DNA of 7,145 bases from an uncultured Myxococcales bacterium (GTDB taxonomy: Bacteria > Myxococcota_A > UBA9042). Of the stretch, positions 1 through 6,314 are shown piece after piece (positions within the stretch are counted from its first letter, which is position 1; each line of letters begins with the position of its first letter). The notes under the pieces are model-generated. The model was not told where the DNA came from and did not search any database. It was given only the letters and a program-made list of their open reading frames with translations. The position numbers and the translations under genes were made by a program. The DNA lies in NCBI GenBank assembly GCA_937915965.1, contig CALGHC010000717.1, positions 1-7,145 on the forward strand. The letters are read 5' to 3'.

Positions 1-1
1 C

Positions 2-3000
2 ACATGTACCTCCGGCGTTTGTGCCGGCACCAGCGGCTGCGTCGACAACGGCGACCCATGCACCACGGCCAGCTGCGACGGCAAGGGCACCTGCAACCAG
101 ATCCCCAAGTCCGGCGCATGCAGCGACGGCGACGACTGCACCCAGGGCGACCAATGCAGCGCTGGCGTCTGCAAACCGGGGTTCAACGTCTGTCAGTGCA
201 AGGTCGACAGCGACTGCCTGCCCTTCGACGATGGCGACCTGTGCAACGGCGTCCCGACCTGCCAGGCCGGACAGTGCAAGGCCGACCCATCGACGACGGT
301 GAGCTGCCCCGTGCCGCCGAGCACCTGCGCGCAGAACGTCTGCCAGCCAGCCAGCGGCCAGTGCGTGCAGTCGAACAAGCCGAACGGTTCGGCGTGCCCC
401 GACAACGACGCGTGCACCAGCAACGAGTTCTGCGCCAACGGCCTGTGCCTCAAGCAATCCGTGACGTGCAACGACAACAACCCGTGCACCACGGACTCGT
501 GCAGCGCGAGCCAGGGCTGCACCTACAAGCCAACCCAGGGCCAGCTCACCTGCGACGATGGCGACCCGTGTACGATCGTCTCGTTCTGCTTGGGCGGGCA
601 GTGCACCGGTTTCGGCAACACCTGCTTCTGCAGCAACGACGGCGACTGCCAGGACGACGGCGATCTGTGCAACGGCGTGCCGTCGTGCCAGGGCGGACAG
701 TGCAAGACCAAGCCGGGCAGCGTCATCGCCTGTGACACCTCGGGTGACGGCGCTTGCGTGGCGACGACCTGCGTTGCGGCCACCGGGCAGTGCATCCCGC
801 AGCCCTCGCCGCCGGGCTCGCCTTGCGACGACGGCAACGTCTGCACGGCCGGCGACATCTGCACAATCGGTTTCTGCATCGGCCTGACGCTCGACTGCAG
901 CGACGGCGTGGTCTGCACCACCGACGTCTGCAACCCGGGCCAGGGCTGCCAGAGCGTACCCAACCCAGCCGCATGCGAGGACAACAACCCCTGCACCAAG
1001 GACGCGTGTAGCGCCCAGGTGGGCTGCACCCACGGCATCGACTTTGGCGCACCTTGCGACGATGGCAGCGCTTGTACCGATGGCGACGCTTGCGGCATCG
1101 GCCCATCCGGTGGCGGCTGCCAGCCGGGCGCGCCGCTCTTGTGCGACGACGGCAACCCCTGCACGGCCGACGGCTGCTCCGCGCAGAGCGGCTGCGTGAC
1201 CAAGCCCCTCGTCGGCCAGCCCTGTGACGACGGCAGCCAATGCACGACCGGCGAGATCTGCAGCGACGGTGGCATCTGCAAGGGGCTACCGGTGAGCTGC
1301 GACGATGACAACGGCTGCACCCTTGACGCCTGCCTCGACTTCGCCGGCTGCCAGCACACACCGGCGCCGGGCAGCTGCGACGATGGCGACCCGTGCACGA
1401 CCAGCGACATCTGCATCGGCGGCAAGTGCAACGGCACGGCGTCGACGGTCTGCGACGACCTCAACCCGTGCACCAAGGACAGCTGCGACCCGGTCGTCGG
1501 CTGCACGGCCAGCCCGGACGATGGCCTGCCGTGCGATGACGGCGACGACTGCACCGATCCCGACCTCTGCGCCGGCGGCGTCTGCGCGTCGGGCGTCGTC
1601 ATCTGCGGCTGCCAGGTCGACGCGGACTGTGTCGACGACGGCGACCTGTGCAATGGCACGCCGATCTGCGTGGCTGGCAGTTGCCAGAGCGACCCCACAA
1701 CCGTAGTCGACTGCAGCGGCGTCCCGACCGGACCCTGCGAAGCGGCCGTGTGCGTGGCCGCGACCGGCCAGTGCGCGATCGTCGCGACGCCCGACGGCGG
1801 CCCCTGCCAGGATGGCAACGATTGCACCGCAAAGGACAGCTGCGCGGGCGGCGACTGCACCGGCGAGGTCGTCGATTGCGGCCCCAGCGACGCTTGCGTC
1901 ATCCGGTTCTGTGACCCCGCCGTCGGCTGCCAGGAGAAGTTCGATGACGGCGCGCCGTGCGACGATGGCGACACCTGCACCGTCAAGGACGCCTGCGACC
2001 AGGGCGACTGCAAGGGCTCCGGTGCCTGTGACTGCAAGGGAGACGCCGACTGCGCCAAGTACGACGAGGACCTGTGCAGCGGCACGCATGTGTGCAGCGC
2101 GAACCAATGCGTCATCGACCCGGCGACGATCCCCGACTGCGACCCCTCGGGCGACGGGCCCTGCGAGCTGACCTACTGCGACTCGAACGATGGGCAATGC
2201 GCCACCCTCGTCAAGGGAGACGGCGACGCATGCGACGATGGCGACGCGTGCACGGTCTCGGAGTCGTGCCAGAAGGGCGTATGCGGCGGCGGCACGGCCA
2301 AGGTCTGCGACGACGGCGACCCGTGCACCTTCGACTCCTGCGCGGGGCCGGGCTGCCAGACCCAGACGATCCCCGGCTGCTGCGCCGACGCCGGCGCATG
2401 CGACGACGGCAGCGCGTGCACGGTCGACACCTGCATGTCTCTTGCCTGTGATGGCAACAGCGTTGGCGGATTCTGCTACCGCGCGTTCACGCAGACGGTG
2501 ACCTGGTTCGGCGCGCGCGACGCGTGCATCGCTTGGGGCGGCGAGCTGACCAGCGTCGCCTCGTCCAACGAGAACGCCTTCGTGCGGGCCGTCGCGAACA
2601 TCGGCTGCGGCGCTGGCTCGACGCTTTGGATCGGCCTGCAGGACATGGCTGTGGAGGGCAAGCACCAGTGGACGGACGGCAGCGCCCTGGGCTACGCCAA
2701 CTGGGCGGATGGCGAACCAAACAACTGTGACTCGTGCTGCGGCGCCCCCGAAGACGTCGTGCAGATGTGGGCCGCGGGCACGTGGAACGACATCTGCACC
2801 AATCAGGTCGACAGCTGCTTCGTCTGTCGACGGCCCAACGGCGGCGGTCAGTGCCAATACGTCGGCGAGCCCGGCTGCTGCCAGCAGCAGAGCGAATGCG
2901 ACGACGGCAACGTCTGCACCCTCGACGCCTGCGACCTCGACACCGGCCTGTGCAGCAACCAGTTCGCGGTCGGCCAACCCTGCGATGACGGCAACCCGTG

Positions 3001-3964
3001 CAGCGAAGACGACGCTTGCAGCGATGGCGGCATCTGCAAGGGCGTGGGCAAGGTCTGCGACGATGGCAACAGCTGCACCAGCGACTTCTGCGACGGTGCC
3101 ACCGGCCAATGCAAAACGGTGCCGGCGGGCGGCGCTTGCGATGACGGCAGCGCGTGCACAAGCGGCGACGCCTGCACCGGCGGCGCGTGCGTTGGCAGCA
3201 AGGTCGACTGCGACGACAGCAACGCATGCACCGTCGACGCCTGTGTCCCAGCCACGGGCTGCAACCATGCCAACGCGCCCGACGGTTCGCAGTGCGGCGA
3301 CGTCGGCATCTGCATCAACGGCCAGTGCTCGCCGGGCAGCGACGTCAACCCGGGGGTGTCGTGCCTCGACATCCACACCAAGTCGCCCGGATTGCCCAGC
3401 GGCGAGCTGTGGATCGACCCGGACGGAGAGGGCAGCGGTGCGGCCTACCAGGTCTACTGCGAAATGAGCCAGTTCGGCGGTGGCTGGATGGTGATCGACA
3501 ACGCGCAGGCGTTTGCGCTGATGACCATGACCAACCTGCAGCCAACCGCCGGTATGTGCGTGCTGACCGAGACCGAGTGGCGCTCGTGGGACGGATTCAA
3601 TGGTGCGCCCGGCGACAACCACATGTGCGCAGCCAGCCAGGTGACGATCAACTGGCCGACCTACAACGAGATGCGCCTGGTCGGTTTCAAGCTGACGGGC
3701 TACACGGCCGGACCGAGCGACACCTTCGACGCGTTCACCAACTGTTACAGCCTGCAGTGGCAGGGTTCGTTCTGCATCGGGCCTCCGCTCGCGCTGGTGT
3801 CGGCCAACCCGGTCAACTTCGAGTTCAGCAACGGAGCGTCGCAAACATACGACAGGCTGATCACCCTCGCTGGGCCGCAGTCGACCTTCCAGATCCGCGC
3901 GACCGAATACGGGCCGCAGGACGAGGGCATCATCTGGGACTCCGGTGCGGTCTGGCTGCGCTAG
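2..3964 (+). CDS. Giant cysteine-rich secreted lectin/fibrinogen-like protein, 5' truncated
   Basis: The frame is open from base 2 to TAG at 3962-3964, giving 1,320 visible residues. The true start lies upstream, and the GTG at 299 is internal to a repeat and not a start. Residues 13-816 are Cys-rich modules built on C-D-D-G-x-x-C-T. Residues 823-945 form a C-type lectin domain: WIGL at 876-879, EPN at 905-907, Glu917 and WND at 928-930 supply the classical calcium-site-2 ligands, and EPN is the mannose-type signature. Five more Cys modules follow (about 966-1109). Residues 1120-1320 resemble the bacterial fibrinogen-like domain, with an S-C-x-D-I start, YCEM at 1152 and GGGW at 1159-1162. 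The many cysteines imply oxidative folding outside the cytoplasm. No C-terminal anchor or sorting signal is visible, so the protein is either released or held by its missing N-terminus. An adhesin or glycan-binding role is inferred; the sugar ligand is unknown. Confidence 0.95.
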   Translation, partial: TCTSGVCAGTSGCVDNGDPCTTASCDGKGTCNQIPKSGACSDGDDCTQGDQCSAGVCKPGFNVCQCKVDSDCLPFDDGDLCNGVPTCQAGQCKADPSTTVSCPVPPSTCAQNVCQPASGQCVQSNKPNGSACPDNDACTSNEFCANGLCLKQSVTCNDNNPCTTDSCSASQGCTYKPTQGQLTCDDGDPCTIVSFCLGGQCTGFGNTCFCSNDGDCQDDGDLCNGVPSCQGGQCKTKPGSVIACDTSGDGACVATTCVAATGQCIPQPSPPGSPCDDGNVCTAGDICTIGFCIGLTLDCSDGVVCTTDVCNPGQGCQSVPNPAACEDNNPCTKDACSAQVGCTHGIDFGAPCDDGSACTDGDACGIGPSGGGCQPGAPLLCDDGNPCTADGCSAQSGCVTKPLVGQPCDDGSQCTTGEICSDGGICKGLPVSCDDDNGCTLDACLDFAGCQHTPAPGSCDDGDPCTTSDICIGGKCNGTASTVCDDLNPCTKDSCDPVVGCTASPDDGLPCDDGDDCTDPDLCAGGVCASGVVICGCQVDADCVDDGDLCNGTPICVAGSCQSDPTTVVDCSGVPTGPCEAAVCVAATGQCAIVATPDGGPCQDGNDCTAKDSCAGGDCTGEVVDCGPSDACVIRFCDPAVGCQEKFDDGAPCDDGDTCTVKDACDQGDCKGSGACDCKGDADCAKYDEDLCSGTHVCSANQCVIDPATIPDCDPSGDGPCELTYCDSNDGQCATLVKGDGDACDDGDACTVSESCQKGVCGGGTAKVCDDGDPCTFDSCAGPGCQTQTIPGCCADAGACDDGSACTVDTCMSLACDGNSVGGFCYRAFTQTVTWFGARDACIAWGGELTSVASSNENAFVRAVANIGCGAGSTLWIGLQDMAVEGKHQWTDGSALGYANWADGEPNNCDSCCGAPEDVVQMWAAGTWNDICTNQVDSCFVCRRPNGGGQCQYVGEPGCCQQQSECDDGNVCTLDACDLDTGLCSNQFAVGQPCDDGNPCSEDDACSDGGICKGVGKVCDDGNSCTSDFCDGATGQCKTVPAGGACDDGSACTSGDACTGGACVGSKVDCDDSNACTVDACVPATGCNHANAPDGSQCGDVGICINGQCSPGSDVNPGVSCLDIHTKSPGLPSGELWIDPDGEGSGAAYQVYCEMSQFGGGWMVIDNAQAFALMTMTNLQPTAGMCVLTETEWRSWDGFNGAPGDNHMCAASQVTINWPTYNEMRLVGFKLTGYTAGPSDTFDAFTNCYSLQWQGSFCIGPPLALVSANPVNFEFSNGASQTYDRLITLAGPQSTFQIRATEYGPQDEGIIWDSGAVWLR
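38..2449 (+). repeat. Coding array of 21 Cys-Asp-Asp-Gly modules, N-terminal to the lectin domain
   Basis: I count 21 cores of the form C-[DSENPQ]-D-[GN]-x-x-C or close variants, roughly 30-45 residues apart. Each is typically followed by T-x-D-x-C and then a G-x-C or GC-T segment. Degenerate cores include C-G-P-S-D-A-C near residue 625. The DNA is also repetitive: a 20-base segment at 551-570 recurs exactly at 1376-1395. A higher-order unit is marked by a C-x-C ... DC ... DLCxG segment beginning at 191, 623, 1604 and 2027. The repeats suggest expansion by recombination and make assembly errors possible here. Confidence 0.9.
2897..3328 (+). repeat. Second Cys-Asp-Asp-Gly module array, between lectin and fibrinogen-like domains
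   Basis: Five clear cores (four CDDG and one CDDS) and a final degenerate C-G-D-V-G-I-C core lie between the lectin domain and the fibrinogen-like domain. The modules match those of the N-terminal array, so the lectin domain reads as an insertion into, or replacement of, part of one continuous module stalk. Confidence 0.87.
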
Positions 3965-3990
3965 GATCGGCCCGGCGCCAGATGGTTTTC

Positions 3991-4060
3991 TCGACACAGT
4001 GTTTAGTATTTCGACACAGTGTTTAGTATTTCAACGACAGGTTTAGTATTTCAACGACAG
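3991..4060. repeat. 20-bp tandem repeat array, AT-rich, intergenic
   Basis: Three and a half head-to-tail 20-bp units lie here, each containing the invariant half GTTTAGTATT (4001-4010, 4021-4030, 4041-4050). The variable half is TCGACACAGT in the first two units (3991, 4011) and TCAACGACAG in the last two (4031, 4051). A degenerate extra copy may begin near 3984. In the first two units the junction makes a short dyad ACAC-A-GTGT (3994-4002 and 4014-4022). The array is far more AT-rich than its surroundings and sits about 75-143 bp upstream of the predicted sigma-54 start site, where activator sites normally lie. An alternative is a remnant of a mobile-element end, because IS21-family ends carry multiple repeats of about this size; no transposase is visible. 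Function is inferred. Confidence 0.9.
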
Positions 4061-4107
4061 ACGCGGACCGAGACGACCTGAACGCGCTGCTGCGAGCTCC
4101 TCTGCCT

Positions 4108-4123
4108 TGGCACGTTTCGTGCT
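4108..4123 (+). promoter_or_regulatory. Candidate sigma-54 (RpoN) -24/-12 promoter
   Basis: TGGCACGTTTCGTGCT matches the sigma-54 consensus TGGCACG-N4-TTGC(A/T) at every defined position except the first T of TTGC, which is G. The invariant GG (4109-4110) and GC (4121-4122) have the required spacing. Transcription would start near 4134, leaving a leader of about 60 bases before the ATG at 4194. Sigma-54 promoters need an enhancer-binding ATPase bound upstream, and the repeat array at 3991-4060 is suitably placed to be its site. Confidence 0.72.
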
Positions 4124-4181
4124 CTAGCTAGTCCAGGTAGTGCGGCAGTGGTTCGGTAATCGTCCAGGCGGCGCCGAGCGT

Positions 4182-4186
4182 GGAGG
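4182..4186 (+). promoter_or_regulatory. Shine-Dalgarno GGAGG for the VWA lipoprotein gene
   Basis: GGAGG lies 7 bases before the ATG at 4194. This decides the start in favour of 4194 over the in-frame GTG at 4140, which has no comparable site and would lie only a few bases from the predicted transcription start. Confidence 0.85.
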
Positions 4187-4193
4187 CAGAAAG

Positions 4194-6032
4194 ATGATAT
4201 CGACCATCGGCAGCGAGTCGACCAGAGCAGCGGCTCGGCGCCCCACCGACCTCGTCGGGCTCCGGCTCGCCGGCGTGTTCACAGCGGTCTGCATCGCTGG
4301 TCTGGCCTCGCTCGCCTCGGGCTGCGCATCCAACGCGGATAGCGCGACGGCGGCCGTCGCGATCGGGGATGAGTCGTCGTGGATCACCGCCGACGCTGGG
4401 TCGACCAACGGCACCGACAAGGGCGGCAGCGACGAGGCAGACGGCGGAGGTGGGGGCCCGGTTGGCTTCGCCGACGCGGGAACGGCCGAGTCCGACGTCC
4501 CGTTTCCAGGCGGTCCCGACAGCGGCGGCGACAGCGACGACAACGCGTCGATCGGCCTCAAGCCGGGCGGGGCACAGGACATCGCGCTATTTCGCTATCT
4601 CATCTCCCTGGGGACCGTGCCGGGCGCGGACCAGATGACGATCGAGGGCTGGCTCAACGAACACGACACCAAGCTGCCGGCGGCGTCAGAACAACGCCCG
4701 ATCGACCTGCACGCTCTCGCCGGTCTGTTCACGGCCGACTCGACCGCGGCGCCTGAGATCGCCATCCAGATCGGCTTCAACAGCGCGCTGACCGCCGACG
4801 AGCTGCTGGTCAAGAAGGTGGCCATGACTGTGGTCGTCGACCGCTCGGGTTCGATGCACGGCGAGCGCATCGAGCGGCTGCGAGCGACTCTGCGCGACCT
4901 CGCTGGCGCCATGCCCGAAGCGACCGTCTTCACCCTTGTCGCGTTTGGGGCCGAGGCCGAGGTGCGCTGGGGCCCGGACACCCTCGACGCCACGACCCTG
5001 CCTTCTGTGCACGCCGCCATCGACGCTCTGGTCGCAGGCGGCGGCACCAACCTCGCCGCTGGTCTCGCCCTCGGCCTCGCGCAGGTCGCCGACGCGCCGA
5101 GCGGCTACGACAGCCGCCACTTGCTGCTGTTCAGCGACGGCGCGCCGACCGTCGGCAACACCGATCCCCAGGCCATCGTCGCGATGGCCGCGAGCGCGGC
5201 GGCGCAGGGCACGACGATCTCGACCGTCGCCATCGGCGCCGACGCCGACGCGGCACTGTTGCTTGAGATGGCTGGCAACGGCGGCGCGGCGATCACCGTC
5301 GGCGACCTCGCCACCCTGCCCGCACGGGTCGCCAGCGAGATCCTCACGCTGTTGCCGCCGGTGGTTGACTCGCTGTGGCTGCGCTTCGAGCTCGCCGACG
5401 GCTTCCACTCGCCGGAGTTCTATGGCTTCGAGCTGACAGCGGTCACGGGTGGCTACGCCGTCCGCAGCCTCGATGACGACGGCAACGGCAGCACCGGCGC
5501 AGACGCGCAGGGTGCGATCGACGCGACAGCGGGAGGCGTCGACGGCCAGCCGACCCCGGAGGATACCGGCGGCGGCACCAAGACCGGCCTCGCGTCCCTG
5601 CACGCCGCCCACTCGAATGGCATGCTGATGCTCCGCCTGAGCGCGCCTGCCGGCATGACCGTCGGCCAGTGGGCGCAGTTGACGCTGGCCAAGGTCCACT
5701 ACGGCTACCGACTCGCCGCGACCGGCGCCACCCACGAGCACGAAGTGCCCGTACAGGTCCCAGGCCTTGTCCAGATCGCCGACGGCGGCCTCGCCTACTT
5801 TGCCAGCCCGATCGTCCGCCGTTCATTCGCGCTCCTTCAGGCCGGGCTTGGGATGCGCAAAGCGGTCGGCCGCTTCCACGGTGGCCACCCGGCCGAGGCA
5901 GCGCAGATCATCGACGCGACGCAGGCGTTTGTCGGAACGCAGAGCGACGCGCTGGCCGACGCGGACGACCCCGACAACGCGCTACAGGAGGCGTGGCAGC
6001 TGCTTGGGGATCTGCGCGCCTTGATGCCGTAG
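4194..6032 (+). CDS. VWA-domain lipoprotein, YfbK-like layout
   Basis: This encodes a 612-residue protein. The N-terminus has a basic region (RR at 15-16), a hydrophobic stretch to about residue 42 and a lipobox-like L-A-S-G-C ending at Cys44, so it is probably a lipidated envelope protein. Residues 45-128 are an acidic, Gly/Ser/Asp-rich linker. Residues 129-205 resemble the region before the VWA domain in YfbK-type proteins. The VWA domain spans about 211-395 with a full metal-ion-dependent adhesion site: D-R-S-G-S-M at 216-221, Thr285 in GGGTN and Asp315 in FSDG. The C-terminal part contains a disordered Asp/Gly-rich insert (about 427-462) and ends in a helical segment. VWA domains with intact MIDAS bind protein partners through a divalent metal; the partner is unknown. 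The gene follows its own RBS and a candidate sigma-54 promoter, so its expression is probably activator-dependent. The family assignment beyond VWA is tentative. Confidence 0.93.
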   Translation: MISTIGSESTRAAARRPTDLVGLRLAGVFTAVCIAGLASLASGCASNADSATAAVAIGDESSWITADAGSTNGTDKGGSDEADGGGGGPVGFADAGTAESDVPFPGGPDSGGDSDDNASIGLKPGGAQDIALFRYLISLGTVPGADQMTIEGWLNEHDTKLPAASEQRPIDLHALAGLFTADSTAAPEIAIQIGFNSALTADELLVKKVAMTVVVDRSGSMHGERIERLRATLRDLAGAMPEATVFTLVAFGAEAEVRWGPDTLDATTLPSVHAAIDALVAGGGTNLAAGLALGLAQVADAPSGYDSRHLLLFSDGAPTVGNTDPQAIVAMAASAAAQGTTISTVAIGADADAALLLEMAGNGGAAITVGDLATLPARVASEILTLLPPVVDSLWLRFELADGFHSPEFYGFELTAVTGGYAVRSLDDDGNGSTGADAQGAIDATAGGVDGQPTPEDTGGGTKTGLASLHAAHSNGMLMLRLSAPAGMTVGQWAQLTLAKVHYGYRLAATGATHEHEVPVQVPGLVQIADGGLAYFASPIVRRSFALLQAGLGMRKAVGRFHGGHPAEAAQIIDATQAFVGTQSDALADADDPDNALQEAWQLLGDLRALMP

Positions 6033-6070
6033 ACGGCGGTCGGCTTGCAGGCGCAGACGGCGGCCGGCTT
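6031..6070. repeat. Two 16-bp direct repeats with 24-bp period at the end of the VWA gene
   Basis: AGACGGCGG(T/C)CGGCTT occurs at 6031-6046 and 6055-6070 with one difference. The first copy overlaps the last two bases of the stop codon. No function is apparent; it may reflect local slippage in GC-rich DNA. Confidence 0.7.
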
Positions 6071-6090
6071 CGACGGCCAGTCCGGATTCC

Positions 6091-6179
6091 GCGGGCTCCA
6101 CGGACGGGCCTCCGCGGGCTCCTGGGCGGGACTCTGCGGGCTCCTGGGCGGGACTCTGCGGGCTCCTGGGCGGGCCTCT
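6091..6179. repeat. 22-bp tandem repeat, G-quadruplex-type, intergenic
   Basis: Four head-to-tail copies are present: a degenerate 23-bp copy at 6091-6113, two identical 22-bp copies at 6114-6135 and 6136-6157, and a near-identical copy at 6158-6179. On the + strand, ten GGG runs from 6106 to 6174 are separated by loops of 7, 5, 1, 7, 5, 1, 7, 5 and 1 bases, all within the G3-N1-7 rule for intramolecular quadruplexes. The array lies about 60-150 bp after the VWA stop codon and ends about 135 bp before the next start. The rest of 6033-6314 holds no supported gene. Folding and function are inferred. Confidence 0.88.
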
Positions 6180-6299
6180 ACGGTCCCCGCGAGGCAACTG
6201 CGCCTCTGCACGTCCTAAATGCCATCTGAATTGTTGCACCACTGCGGGACAATCGGGTAGTGTGCGCGACCTGTCGGCCGCGTGCGCGGCGTCGCGAAA

Positions 6300-6305
6300 G
6301 AGGAG
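6300..6305 (+). promoter_or_regulatory. Shine-Dalgarno GAGGAG for the somatomedin-B-like gene
   Basis: GAGGAG lies 9 bases before the ATG at 6315 and supports that start, which also gives a textbook signal peptide. Confidence 0.82.
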
Positions 6306-6314
6306 CACGACCTG

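Noticed and set aside
1286..3997. Long antisense open frame (about 900 codons) opposite the cysteine-rich gene, and another at 523-2115
   Set aside because: The sense strand has strongly biased GC-rich codons dominated by GAC, GGC and TGC, which rarely create stops on the other strand. The predicted proteins are low-complexity Arg/Ala/Val-rich or Ser/Gln/Pro-rich and show no domain. The sense frame has clear domains throughout.
3991..4060. CRISPR array
   Set aside because: The 20-bp units run head to tail without unique spacers of normal length; the variable 10-bp halves are themselves repeated in pairs, and no cas gene is present.
4140..4193. Upstream in-frame GTG start for the VWA lipoprotein
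   Set aside because: It has no good ribosome binding site, would add 18 charged or polar residues before the signal peptide, and lies almost at the predicted sigma-54 transcription start. The ATG at 4194 has GGAGG at ideal spacing.
6191..6206. Small hairpin GAGGC...GCCTC after the 22-bp repeats as a terminator
   Set aside because: The stem is only 5 bp and is not followed by a T tract, so a rho-independent terminator is not supported.
5669..6229. Overlapping + strand open frame running from inside the VWA gene through the 22-bp repeats
   Set aside because: Most of it is an out-of-frame shadow of the VWA coding sequence, and its tail simply translates the tandem repeats. It has no plausible start site or domain.
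6234..6263. Possible sigma-70 promoter TTGCAC...TAGTGT before the somatomedin-B-like gene
   Set aside because: Spacing is acceptable at 18 bp, but each box matches only about half of the consensus. That is not distinguishable from chance.
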